A DNA stretch of 64,000 nt from positions 89,229,478 through 89,293,477 of the forward strand of contig CM066738.1 of assembly GCA_033961575.1 (NCBI GenBank). Reading direction: 5' to 3'. Position numbers and translations under genes: made by a program. Each line of letters starts with the position of its first letter. Position 1 is the first letter of the stretch. The DNA comes from Aselliscus stoliczkanus. Taxonomy: Eukaryota; Chordata; Mammalia; Chiroptera; Hipposideridae. The notes below the pieces were generated by a model. It ran no database searches and had not been told where the DNA came from. It saw only the letters and a list, made by a program, of their open reading frames with translations. This document shows positions 46,305 to 58,009 of this stretch, in pieces.

Positions 46305-49300
46305 CAAAAATATCAATTGCTAATATCATTGATGATGGCTATACATGGTACCTAGATAATATTAACATTAATGTAACAATTAGTTAAAGAACAAAAGTAA
46401 GAAAGCAATCAAAGAGGTAGAAAGAGCCCATGTGAGTGATTTCATTAAGCCTCATGGAAAGAAAAGTTTTAAAATGTGGAAGGACAAGAGGATCACCTTC
46501 CCAACCAATGTCCCCATAAGTCCAGAAAAAGCAGCTCTGAGAAGAAAGCTTTCAGATTTGACAAGTAGCAGGTCTTTGGTGACCTACAGTTAGAAAAGTT
46601 CCAGGTAAAAAGAATGTCAGGGTAGAAGATTGATGTATACGCTTGGAAGTAAGCAAGAGAATGGCACGAGATTATGATACTCAGTTTACTGTTTTTAATT
46701 GAAGGTAAATAGAATGTAGATTAAGTGAAAAGTGGGACAGAAGAGATAGTTTTGTAGATGCCTTAAACATATTGTCCAGCAAAATAAATGACATCTGTGG
46801 AGGAGGAAAAATTAATGAGAGAAAGATGAGGTATTCAACAGTAAATGCCCAAAAGAAAATTAAAAAAAAAAAAAAAAAGAAAGACACAAGTAGACAGATG
46901 GTTTATGGGGGGAAAAAATAGTAGGGAAGCCTCTTTGATTCAGACAGACAAAATAGATAAAAACATAGATTGGAGACAGTAGAAGAGATATGAAGGTCTA
47001 ACTCTTAATGGTTCCAATTTCCTGGGAAGTTGTAGTCCAAGTGACTGAAAATAAGAGGGTTTATTGACAGAAGCATCTAGCAGATGATAGAAAGGCTTAG
47101 AAAGAAAGAGAGTAGAACTCCTTAGAAAGAAAAGGCTGTAAGTTAGGAAAAAGTCAATGGAGTATTAATAGAGGATCAGAAGATATTGAACATGTTATTA
47201 AAAACTGAACCCATTGGAATGGTTAAGTGGTTTTCTTTGTGAGTAGTAGAGATTCATTTACATGGAAAGAGAAAAACAAACAAACCAACAAACAAACAGT
47301 TAGCTTGACCTTGGTAGGGAAAGAATTGAGGACCATCCTGAGTGTTTTTAAAAGCATTTGACTTTGAATTTCAGTCTAGGGAAAAGAGGTATCAATAGCT
47401 TGAGAGAATGTAAGTGTATAAAATGCAGCCCATACTCTAAAGAAGTTTTTAGACTAAAAAAAGAAACAGACACAGTAAAGACAATAGAAATAATATGCAA
47501 TAAGTATATAAGAGTGATAAAGCAAGTATTATAAGGGCTTAGAAAAAATAAAAATAATTCAACTAGGGTGATAAGAAAACTGTGATGCAAATGTCATTGA
47601 TGGATTTTTAGGAAGGTTTAAGAGAACATTCTCTTGCTGTTAGCTGAAAGTGTTTCTTGTTATTTTATATTTATACTATTTTTCTATTCTTAACCTGCAC
47701 TGTTAGGATTTGGGAAAAGCAGTTTCCATTATTTGGGCCTCCAAATAGATCCCTAGAAAGAACCTAAATGTTAGGCAACATGATGAATCTTCTAGAGAAT
47801 GACTGGTTATAGACCTAGAACAGGGTAGATACCTCTGTTCTAATGATAAATGAAAGCCACATCAACCATAAGACTGGAAACAAACATTTGAGTGTTAGTG
47901 ATTCAATAGGGTCAGAGCTTTGAAATTGAAAGAGAAAATCATCTACTCTTGAGTACCAGATAGGAATAATAGGATATGGGCAAAGTGCCAGGAAAATACC
48001 ACCTTCTCTCAAAGTCACATGACCTTCAACAAAGTCCTTCATAACAGGACATGTGCATAAAAGCAAAGCCAAGTAGAAAGAAATGAGTAGGAGAAGAGAA
48101 AGCAATTTTCAGGAGTCAGAGACAGAGAGATGTGTAGCATGGAATGAAAGTAGAAAGGAAGAAGTATGCCTTTTATTAATAAATTCAGGGATCAAAGTAA
48201 GACTGACAAATATTAGGGTGTCCATAGAAAAGAAGTAACAAGGAATCCAGGGACAGGGGGATTGATGTGAGCTGCCAACACCAGAAATATTCCTGAGGTA
48301 CTTTGTAAAGAAATAAGAAACATACCAGTATTAATGTCGATGCCAAATAAAAGCTATCTCGGGTTACAATCTGGGTATCTTAGCCTAACATTCTACACAT
48401 ATAAGTTGAATTAAATACTAAACTTAGGAAACTTGCATGGGACATCTAAGACAGGGAACACAGAAAGGGACTAGAGAGAAAAGACTAAGCACTACTAATA
48501 TTTCAGTAAATATTAATTACTTAATATTTACAGCAACATCCAGCAGATGTTTATCTTTATGTATGAGGAATGCTCTTGGGAGCATCTCTGCAAAACGTTC
48601 TTCCAAATCATGGAGATGTAGCCTTCTTTAAGATAGACACACAAGTGGAGACACCAAGGTCATGGTGGTGACTTGAGAAACTGTAAACACATAGAGGTAT
48701 AAATCAGAGGAAAGCTAAACCAGTCAGATTAAAGGTAGGAGTAGGAGAGAGAAGGTGCAGGACCAGTGGAAGACATATTGACTTGTTCCATATCTTCATG
48801 GAATCAGAAATGACTCATGAAACACTTTCTATTTTACCTACATGGAACTGGTGGAATTCAAAGCCTTCTTGAGAACAGAAGCATGGCTCTCTCTCCATGT
48901 GACATTCAATAACTTATTATAAAATGTTTAACTAATTCTAAACCACTAGGAGTAAAAGAGCCATAAAAATAAATCCTTCCCAATTCCCTTCAGTCTCGGG
49001 TAAAAATATTAAATGCCAAAAAATTTCAGCTCCAATGTGTGGAGGGTTTTCTCAATCACAGCACCTCATTCTTTCCCATTCCCCAAATCCAGGTCAATGC
49101 TGTTTCCCTGTGGGTTACTCAATACACTTTTTTATGGCAGTGTCACTACAAAAAAGACAACATGGAGGTCAGCCTCTTTATATTTTTTTAGGTCCCCGCT
49201 GTGCTTGCCCCATACAAGAAAGCCAATGGTAATTTTTTGAGAGGTAAGATATAAAGGGAAATGGCCTACTAATAATAAAAATACTTGGTAAACTGCCTAC

Positions 49301-49480
49301 TCAAACTGCCTCTTATGGATATGAATGACACTGAGGTTTTCATAAGTCCAAGTGCTGTTGCAGCAATAATGCTTTCAAAGGTCTTCCTATGGATGTTATT
49401 TTCATGTTTGTACTGAATCCATCACTATTCCCCACATATACTACATTCACTCTCAACACTGACTCTTTGGTCCTGTGGAA
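46305..49480. other. Unassigned sequence
   Basis: More than 3 kb in which I recognise no gene. It includes an A-run (46,861-46,878), (AAAC)-type units near 47,276-47,300 and a possible decayed LINE-type fragment at 47,400-47,600. All open frames are below 100 codons and without motifs. Confidence 0.35.
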
Positions 49481-49484
49481 TAAG

Positions 49485-49680
49485 ACCTAGCCGTTAAAAT
49501 CTTATGTCTTGGAAGCTTGCCAGTTTGCATTCAAATCCTGACTGAATTGTTCACTGAGACTCAGTTTCTTCACTGTGAAATGGGACTGTTGTTAGCTCAC
49601 AAAAAAAAAGTTGTTGAGAAGACTAAATGAAATGATGCCAGTAAAGTGCTTGAGAAATAGTAAGCTGTGGTGGTGGTTGG
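49485..49680 (+). repeat. MIR SINE, sense
   Basis: 'TTTGCATTCAAATCCTGACT', 'CTCAGTTTCTTCACTGTGAA', 'ATGGGACTGTTG' and 'TAAAGTGCTTGAGAAATAG' in MIR order, with an A9 insertion. Confidence 0.7.
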
Positions 49681-49972
49681 TTGTTTTAACAATTATTATT
49701 ATAACTATATTTTCTACCAAGTAAAATTTTTCTTCTATTCTAACCTATCTATATATTACTAGCCCTTTAAGGTACAGCTTTAGTTCCCCTTTCTCATTAT
49801 TTTACTATTTACTATATTCACACTCTAAGTTACACATTCTATGAATCTAAATCATTTTAATATCTGATAATATACTGTTATCCATAAATTATTTCACTAA
49901 AATGTTACTTTTCTATAGCTAGGTAATTAATGAAATTCAGGCAAAGCTTATTATTTTATGTATATATGGGTT

Positions 49973-49975
<3 letters not shown>

Positions 49976-50009
<34 letters not shown>

Positions 50010-50010
50010 A
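49976..50010. repeat. (CA)n microsatellite
   Basis: About 14 CA units with a terminal TACACA variant. Confidence 0.95.
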
Positions 50011-50574
50011 CCATTTGGATTCCTCTTGCAACTTCCATCAGTAAGGCACACCATAGCTATTTAATAAGTGAGGGCTGATTTACTACATTATGCTTTCATC
50101 TATAAAGTGATTACTGTCCAGACATTGCTAAGAATAATGAATTAAAATGTCTTATCAATTCTCATAAATTCATATTATTTCAGGGCATCTTCCTACTGGA
50201 ATGATTGAAAAGTGTGATGTTTGTTTCAAGACATGCAATGCTATGTCAATAGATGTAGACTTTGGTATATCCTGGCAACATTAACCGAAACAGCTAAATC
50301 ATCGGAAAAAAGTCTACATCAGCCTTGGACGGTGATGCCATTCAACAAAAACTTGAGAAATTTCAGCTTGATGAAATGCCAAAGGAATTCATATTTCTCC
50401 TCTGTTAAAGAGCAGTGTGCTTAGGAATTAATTAGGGAAAATCATGTCACAACCTCACTGACATCTTTAACTTGGAAGGGAGAAAGCAAACAATAGGATT
50501 ATCCTAATCAACTGGCAGAAAACGGAGCTAGGAAGTCAGACTTCCTTGGAAACAGGATTTGCAATGAACAGAAA

Positions 50575-50872
50575 GTACTCACATTATGTGATTTTATTTA
50601 TATGAAATGTCTAGGATGGGCAAATCCATAGAGACAAAAAGTTAATTAGTGATAGGTGATGGGGGAAGGAGAGATTCGGGAATGACTGATAATGGGCATG
50701 GGTTTCTTCTGAAGTGATGAAAATATTTTGGAATTAGATCATGGTGATAGTTGTACAATTCTGTGAATATACTAACAACCACTGAATTGTGTGCTTTAAA
50801 ACAATAAGTTTTATGGTATGTGAATTATATCTCAATAAAAAAGTATGAGAACAACATTAAAAAAAAAAAAAA
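50575..50872 (+). mobile_element. LINE-1 3' end with poly(A), sense
   Basis: 'TTTATTTATATGAAATGTCT', 'GGGCAAATCCATAGAGACAA', 'GATGAAAATATTTTGGAATT', 'ACCACTGAATTGTGTGCTTT', 'TATGTGAATTATATCTCAAT' and an A-tail at 50,858-50,872. A 5'-truncated insertion. Confidence 0.87.
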
Positions 50873-50959
50873 GAAAGTTCTACCTTTGTAGAAGAAGAGC
50901 TTCTTTCCAGAAGGAATAATTATAAAAGGGATGACAGAGAGAAAGCCAAATCATCAAGG

Positions 50960-51157
50960 CCTCTTCTGCTATGAGCTGATGTCTGCACTTGCTAAGAAAC
51001 TGGGCCTGGGGTGCATATTTCTCAGGAATCCACTCCACAGAGCCAACAGCTTCTGTCTGGATCCTGTGTTCACAGCAAGCATAAAGCGAGTGCCGTAGAA
51101 TGGATCTTCAGAGCACGTGAATGAGACAGAAACTTTGGCTGGTGTAACAGTAGGCTT
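50960..51157 (-). other. Possible exon or pseudogene fragment
   Basis: On the minus strand a pyrimidine-rich run, TTATTTATTTCAACAG, ends at 51,158 like a splice acceptor. It is followed by an open stretch beginning KPTVTPAKVSVSFTCSEDPF. In a second frame, after about 35 codons, VEWIPEKYAPQAQF continues openly. No convincing donor was seen, and I recognise no protein family. A dead exon or processed copy with one frameshift would fit. Chance is also possible. Confidence 0.2.
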
Positions 51158-51312
51158 CTGTTGAAATAAATAATCACTCCTCTTAGAAAAATAGAGAAAA
51201 ATCAAAATGTCTATAAAAAGGTAGAACAATTTAAAGAAAAATGCCTGTAAGATTTCAAAAATAATTTGACAAGTACTTCCCGAAGACAGCAGGAATTTTA
51301 GAATATTGTTAT

Positions 51313-51694
51313 CCCATCAGAGCTGTTGTCGTGTTACCCTTGATGTCCTGAATGGTCATCAAAATGTCTCCCTTTCAATATTTCCTTTATTTTTGGGTAA
51401 AGAAAGAAGTCATTGGAGGCCAGATCCGGTGAGTAGGGAGGGTGATCCAATATAGTGATACTGTGCCATGTGAGCCGGTGCATTGTTGTGATGCAAAAGC
51501 CATGAATTTGTTGGCAAACAGTTCAGGTTGTCTTCATCTAACTTTTTCATGCAGCCTTTTCAGCACTTCCAAATAGTAAACTTGGTTATGTGCTTGTCCA
51601 GTTGGTACAGATTCATAATGAATAATCCCTCTGATATCAAAAAAGTTTAGCAACATCATTGCAATAAGTTCATGAACTTAATTATCAGACCTTG
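51313..51694 (-). pseudogene. Mariner transposase remnant, second deleted copy
   Basis: Same family as 35,351-35,916. The right end TTCATGAACTTAATTATCAG...CTTG is followed by TA (51,695-51,696), and the body shows shared phrases such as CATTGTTGTGATGCAAAAGC. The terminus-to-centre junction matches the other copy, so both descend from one deleted ancestor. This copy lacks the opposite terminus and also lacks about 40 bp around the region between the second and third catalytic Asp codons. It has no coding capacity. Confidence 0.9.
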
Positions 51695-51699
51695 TATGT

Positions 51700-52270
51700 G
51701 TATAAAATGATTCAAGAGGGTGGAATACTAAGAGAGCAGAATAAGCAATAATAGAATAGGAATAATCAGAGATCATGAAAAATTGCATAGGAATAAAATC
51801 TTATTGACCAGATTAAGAAGCAGTGAAGAGCAGCTAGATACTATAGAATTTATAGTTCTGTCAAATGATAACCGTGAGCATGACAGAGAAGAGATGAGAT
51901 ATATGGATGGCAGATGCATGTTCTCTTGTAGCCTACAAGAGTCTTGGAAAGGCAGCCCTGAACAGATTTGAGGCAATGATCAAACAACGGTGTAAGCAAC
52001 ACTTTTTAGGTAGAAGAAATGTTCATGTCCTAGTCTTAACCACCATGCACCAAGAAATATTGAAGAAGAGATACCAGAATTCAAGCTTTACATTTTTGGA
52101 ATTTCAAAATGAAAAGAAAATCACATAAAGCCTAAAAGTACTTAAAGCAAATAATGATAGCAATATAATACTAATAATTAATAAAGGCTGGATTCAGATC
52201 TTTTCTTGCACCACTAAATACCAAAGATAGGAATATATGATTACAGGTTTTGAAGGGAAGTGATTGTTAC
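51700..52270. other. Unassigned sequence
   Basis: No gene recognised. The 62-73 codon frames here have no motifs. Confidence 0.35.
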
Positions 52271-52288
52271 CAAAACACTGAATAGTCA

Positions 52289-52438
52289 GGCCGGCAGAGT
52301 GGCTTAATTGGTTAAGAGCTCGCTCAAGAGTGTGAGCTGAGCTCTGAGCAACAGTAGTTCGATGCCCAGCCCGAGCTGAGCTTCTGCTGAGCTGCCAACA
52401 GGTGGCAGAAGGGCTCAGCTAAAAAAAAAAAAAAAAAA
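52289..52438 (+). mobile_element. tRNA-derived SINE (long type)
   Basis: GGCCGGCAGAGTGGCTTAAT, TGGTTAAGAGCTCGCTC, AGTTCGATGCCCAG and GCCAACAGGTGGCAGAAGGG, then an A-tail. Exact 18-bp target duplication AAAACACTGAATAGTCAG at 52,272-52,289 and 52,439-52,456. A young insertion. Confidence 0.97.
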
Positions 52439-52459
52439 AAAACACTGAATAGTCAGCCA

Positions 52460-53230
52460 CATTGTTCATATCTGAGAGAAACAAGCTATTCTTAAGCATT
52501 CCAGATTATAAAGAGCTGATACGCATGCTCCTTACTGGAAAGAATTATGGGAAGATACATTATACTTTAGCACTCTATGAAATGAAGACAAATAAAAACC
52601 CATGAATAGAGAATCATTAGAGATCAAATGCAGAGTTGACAATAAATAGTACCCTTTAAGTGAATATGTCAATATTTATTCTAGAAATCAAATCTATGCT
52701 ATATAAAAGTTTAACATTTTTATTTTTGCTCTGAAATCCTAGATAATATCAACAAAAACTAGATGTGGTATGATAGGAAGAAATATAGGAGTAAAACAAT
52801 GAATTCTGAACTGGCTAAAGAGTTATATATCAGAATGAATATAATTTGTGGTGACACATATTGGGAACATGTCAGTTCTTCCCAGTTGATGCAGAACATT
52901 AAGGCAATTCAAATCAAAATACCTACTATGAAAATATGAAAGCAATTTGGAAACATAAATGTATTGAGGAGGATCTTGTCTTATGAAACGTTATACAAAA
53001 ATATAAAACTATGATAATTAAAACTGATTAGCATTGGCACATATAAATATATTTTTTAAGTGCAGAAAGAACAGTAATAATTTAGTATAGCATACATTTC
53101 CATCACTTATTGAAAAAAGAATAGGCCATTAAAAATTAAATGTTGGGTCAACTGTCAGCATTTGAGGTTAAATAATTATCTCTAAACAAAATAAAACCCA
53201 GAGGACCTTATAGTATTATCTCATCACATA
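52460..53230. other. Unassigned AT-rich sequence
   Basis: No gene recognised. Parts (52,860-53,120) resemble decayed L1 sequence in style, but I cannot fix a match. Confidence 0.3.
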
Positions 53231-53235
53231 TTGTT

Positions 53236-54517
53236 TTGGGTTGTCGGAAAAGTCATGATGTATTTTGTCTATGTTTTCCAAAGGCCACTTATTTATACAA
53301 AGATCAAAGATCAATCAATGATTTATTGTCTATTTTGTTCAGTAACCTTTTACCATCTTTCAGTAAGCTTCACAATTCCTCATTCATAGAAGGACCTGTC
53401 TCAATTTGCAAAAAAAATGAACAAGGTGCTGATTTAAAGCCTCATCTGAATTGAACGTTATACCACACAAGGAGTTTTGGAGAGAAAGAAATGGAAGTCT
53501 GATGGTGAAAGCTAAGGCAAGTATGGTAGGTGTGGCAACACATCCCATACAAGCTCCAATAATTTTTGACGGGTGATCAAACCTGTGTTTGGTCTCACGT
53601 TGTCACAGTGGAACACTACTCCTTTACAACAAGCTCTGGACGTTTCTGGATGATGGAATTGTTCAAACTGTCCAATTGCTGTCAGTACACATTCGAATTG
53701 ATTGTTTGGTTCCTTGGTAGGAGATCGAAAAATATGACACCTTTAAAATCCCACCACACTGAGAGCATAACCTTCCTCTGATGAATGTTTGCTTTCGATA
53801 TTGTTTGAGGCAAATCATCAAGTCGGGACCAAGACCATTTGCACACCACATTGTTGTAAACAATCTACTTCTCATCACCAGTTATCAGTCGCTTCAAAAA
53901 AGGATTGTTTTCCTCATGTTTAATGAGCATATTGCAGACGTTTATATGCGCTGTCAAATGAACTTCTTTGAGATTTTGCGGAGCCCAAATATCGAGCTTG
54001 CTTATGTATCCTGGCTTCTTCAGGTGGCCATGAACGCTTGAATGATGGAAGTTCAATGTTTCTGCAATCTCTCGTGTCTTATAACTTGTGTTTGACTCAA
54101 TCAATGCCTTTATTTTGTCGTCATCAACCTCAGTGGGCCTCCCTGACTGAGGAGCGTCGCTGAGATCAAAACCACCAGCACAGAATTCTGTGAACCATCA
54201 TAGGCACTGAGGTTCTTGTAGAGCATGTCACAAAAGTTGCATAAACTTTATAACTTTTCATAAGCTTGACAGACGTTCTTCCCTTTATGGAAGGAAAAAC
54301 AGTAAAATATGGCAAAAATGCACAGCTTGGTTTTCCATCTTCAACTTGTAAAATCTCCAAAACTCAACCAAATTGCTCATTTTTTTTTTTTACAATGAAG
54401 CTAGAACTGTCAGCTGTCAAATGACATAGCAATAACATAGATGTGAATGGCTCTAGTACTTCCAAAAATGAACTAGATCTGTTGCAAACATGCGCCATGG
54501 CTTTTCCAATAACCCAA
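53236..54517 (-). pseudogene. Nearly full-length mariner element with dead transposase
   Basis: At 1,282 bp it has the normal mariner length. The inverted ends are TTGGGTTGTCGGAAAAGTCA at 53,236 and the complement of CTTTTCCAATAACCCAA at 54,517. A TA follows at 54,518-54,519; the left-hand TA has decayed to TT. The transposase runs on the minus strand. SGRPTEVDDDKIKALIES and the helix-turn-helix region with HSSVHGHLKK come first, in 53,865-54,150, then TGDEK with the first catalytic Asp. After that, WWDFKGVIFF and RNQTI are followed by VVFHCDN (second Asp) and LSPSDF (third Asp), 34 residues apart (D34D). Stops replace the Trp after GDEK and a residue four before LSPSDF, and frameshifts break the N-terminal part. 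The element cannot make active enzyme. It shares termini with the miniature elements at 360-441 and 25,024-25,103. Confidence 0.95.
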
Positions 54518-54527
54518 TAAAATACAT

Positions 54528-54581
<54 letters not shown>
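54528..54581. repeat. (TG)n(TA)n compound microsatellite
   Basis: GT units then AT units, beginning about 10 bp beyond the mariner terminus. Confidence 0.95.
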
Positions 54582-54583
<2 letters not shown>

Positions 54584-54889
54584 AACTTTATAAAAAACTT
54601 AAATATAAATATAAGCATGATTGGAGAAAATGTTGGTAAGGATTTCTACTATCTTGCAGGGAGCACCTTTCTGAATATGACTAACAGCAAAATTATAGGG
54701 GAATTAATTGCTAAATTTGACAAGAGAAAAATTTAAAGCAAAATTAAAAGATAAACAATAGAAAATTAGGAGTATTACCCATTATCTCCCAGAGAAAATC
54801 ATAACATTCTTAATAGATGAACTTCACTTAAAAATCTAAAGTAACAATGAAACAAAGAAAGTAAATTTACCACCCTTCTCTGTTAGTGA

Positions 54890-55095
54890 GTCCTTCCTGT
54901 CTCTCTAGAATAAGTTGCTTAGAGCAGTCCAGCCTTTTAAATCCTTCAGCACCCTTGTGATGGCATGGTGTTTCCTGAGTAAACTACCAGCTTTTTGTAG
55001 GTATGGTCTTTGCCTATCTCATTTACCTCTATATCCCAAATTCTTAGCACAGGGCTGGAATTAATACAGATTAGTGTAACTATTGAAAAATATGA
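54890..55095 (+). repeat. LINE-2 3' end, sense
   Basis: 'GAGTCCTTCCTGTCTCTC', 'CTATATCCCAAATTCTTAGC' and 'ACAGGGCTGGAATTAATACA' fit the L2 3' end. Confidence 0.5.
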
Positions 55096-55099
55096 ATAC

Positions 55100-55760
55100 G
55101 AATTGACCAATTAGTACATAGAGATAATAATTTCATGAATGAAAAAGTGATATTTCTGTAGAAATCAAAATGCATATTAAAAATAAGATTAAAATAATCT
55201 GCAAAGGTGCAGTACATAAATGAGTACTTCCCTACCACTAATGGAAAAAAAAATTGGTACAGCTTTACTAGATGTTAGTTGTATGTATGTATCAAAAGAC
55301 TACTTATTATGCATACTCTGACCAAGTAATGGTACTTGCAAGAATGTTTGCAGGAACTACTCATGATAATTCTTTGAGATTTTCTTATTAGGATGTTTAT
55401 GTCATCATAACACTGTTTATAATGGGGAAGAAAGATCATAATTTAAATATTCAAACTTAGATAATTACCTAAATAAAATGAGCCCTATTAATTTAACAGA
55501 ATATTTGGTTTACCATATCAGTTTGTTAAAAAAAGTATTTAATGACATGTAATGTTTTTCATGATTTTTTTTTTTTTTAATGTGGATGAAAACATATCAT
55601 GGGCCAAACCTCATTATCCAACAAAAATACGTAAGGAACAACGTTACCATAGTGATGAAAATGTTTACAAATTGTCTATTATGATAATAAAAGTAAGTTA
55701 CAAAAAAAACCCATAGACCCTGCATTAAAATGAATGGCACTGAACGGGCATGTCATCTGT
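55100..55760. other. Unassigned AT-rich sequence
   Basis: No gene recognised. A T-run lies at 55,565-55,579. The 55,300-55,500 part has faint L1 3'-like phrases. Confidence 0.3.
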
Positions 55761-55765
55761 TTGTC

Positions 55766-55918
55766 TTTTTTTTTTTTTTTTTTTTAGCTGAACCATCCTG
55801 CCACCTGTTGGCAGCTCAGTGGCAGCTCAGCTTGGGCTGGGCATCAAACTGCTGTTGCTCAGAGCTCAGCTCTCACTATTAAGCGAGCTCTTAACCAACT
55901 AAGCCACTCAGCTGGCCC
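55766..55918 (-). mobile_element. tRNA-derived SINE (long type), antisense
   Basis: A T-run followed by AGCTGAACCATCCTGCCACC, TGTTGGCAGCTCAGTGGCAG, CATCAAACTGCTGTTGCTC and CTAAGCCACTCAGCTGGCCC, the complement of the copies at 23,644 and 52,289. TTGTC and TTGTAC before T-runs on each side suggest a decayed target duplication. Confidence 0.92.
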
Positions 55919-55924
55919 TTGTAC

Positions 55925-57480
55925 TTTTTTTTAAAGCATATATTATATCCTTTAGGACATTGGTTTCTCTTAGGTAAGTTAAGCATTTCCCCTGCATTTT
56001 TAATTTAGACAATTGATTTAGTCAGGAGGAAAATAAATAAATAAATAAAAAACAACTCATGTTTAAATAATGAATTCTGGGTAATTGTTTTCCAAGAGGA
56101 GGCATTTCACAAAGGCCAGGGCTAGAAAGTTGTGTCTCTTTCAGCTGAAGAGCAAAGGAGTGTTTGAAAACGTTTGACGTCAGACCCAGCGTTAATACCA
56201 TCTAAGTCCCTTTAAGAGAGAAGCTTATGGAAAACTCAGGGAGAGGAAAAAGGACCTGCTTACTTTCTTACCTACTTACAGCCATCTCTATTTTTGTTTG
56301 TGGTTTCTAACCTCTGATCTAGCTTTTGCTTTTCAAGTGACAGAGTCTGTTTTTTTTTAGCAAGGATGCAAGAAAATAGCATGTATCATTATTTGTTAAA
56401 ATGCCCCAGTTTTCCCAATATGCCCCTTGTCTCCTCTCCTGGCAAATCATATCCACAACCACCCAATAAAATCATCTTTCAAAGCTTGGGGTTGCTCTTT
56501 TCTTCCTTTAAACACACATATCAGAGAAAAGTCACTGTAGATTCACATTATTCTAAACAATTTATGAGAAAGTCTGGCTGGCTGTATTTCCCAGTAGAAA
56601 GGATTGGCCATTTTTATAAATGATTTATTATTGTTTTCTTCTTCAGGCACCGATAAACGAGACAGAAAAATCAAAGTTAATTAAGTAAAAAATAAGCAAG
56701 TATTTTTCTTAAAAGCCTATATATGTATATATTTATACACTATTCCATTTTATACATGTGTTTTTAGGTTTTTGTAGTCTATATGCATATGGATGAATAT
56801 GGATCGGTGACGTCCTCTCTAAAAATCTTTCTTTTTACTCATCTCATATTTGAAGATGTGACTATAATAGGTACTAAATGGAAAACAGGAAAGCATGCCA
56901 ACAACCAAGTCGATGGGAGACATCTGAAAGAAATTAGACACATTTTCAGGAGTACTTTTCCATCCCATCCCCATGCCCCTGCCTAGCATGTTCTCTGTGC
57001 ACTGGATTGCAGCTTCGGAGAAGATGCCAAACACGCAGGACCAGTGTGCAGGCCTCGTGTCTCCTTCATTGATCAGATACAGCCGCGGAGAGGCTTGGGC
57101 CAAGCCCCCTGTCATGACTATGTGTGGAGAAAAAACAATCACTGATTCTAATGAGTTAGTATGTACACACGCATACACACCACACACACAGAGTCTTCAT
57201 GTGCCTGATTTTTCATATGGGGTAAGGAGGTAGAGAGAGAGGTTATTAAGGTTTTCAAGAGATCAATCCCCATGAATCAATCACAGGACTTAAGTACTGG
57301 TCTTGCTAAATAAAGACAACAGGAAAGCCTATGGATGTAAGATTTGTTCCTGGGCAGACTGGCCACCCTGTTTCAGTGTCCCTTTCTCTCTCCGCACCCC
57401 CACCAGCAGCAGTCACTCCTGACACTTTGTCAGGACACCTAACTTGACCCTCACAAACAATGCCTTTAAAATTTGCTTCT
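55925..57480. other. Unassigned sequence with a small CpG cluster
   Basis: No gene recognised. A 122-codon minus-strand frame (56,819-57,187) covers a CpG-bearing block at 56,950-57,120 and lacks known motifs. A CA-rich patch lies at 57,166-57,190. Confidence 0.3.
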
Positions 57481-57483
57481 CTG

Positions 57484-58005
57484 GGGTGCTTGTAGTCTAG
57501 AAGGGGTCTGAAACCTGCTGTTGGCCTACATTATCTCAGATCTTAGATTCCTGACTTCAGCCTGCTCCGCTGTTGGTGGCAGAGCATGGACCCTTCCAAA
57601 TTCTATTTCCCAGACACCCTTGCCAACATGCTTCAGGTTAGCTTTTGCCTTGGGTAGCAGTGGTGGGAGGTTGTAGAACAGGAAAAAGGGGGAAGCAAAT
57701 ATGATTCTTCCCCCTGGCTGCTGATGGCCAATCAGAGTTGCTGTGTCTGCTCTGTGACCCCAACTCTCTCAGGGCAGCACCTCCTTCCTGCCTGACACCT
57801 CTACAGCTCCATCTTCTAGGATCTGGACACCTTCCTTCTTCCAGTGTCCCATCAGACCTCCGGGTGGTGGTGGCATCTTCCTCTTGCTAATCTCTGGGTC
57901 ACTTTATCATCTCCTACTTACCCTCTCAGCTATTATAACACCTAATCCCCTATGTTAATTTCCTCTATTCAACTACCTAGAATAGATTCTGTTTTCCTTA
58001 CTTGA
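57484..58005. repeat. Ancient LTR-like interspersed repeat
   Basis: 'GGCAGAGCATGGACCCTTCC', 'ATTCTATTTCCCAGACACCC', 'CTAATCTCTGGGTCACTTTA', 'CCTATGTTAATTTCCTC' and 'AGATTCTGTTTTCCTTACTT' follow the order of a common old mammalian repeat of LTR type. Family not named with certainty. Confidence 0.45.
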
Positions 58006-58009
58006 TTCA

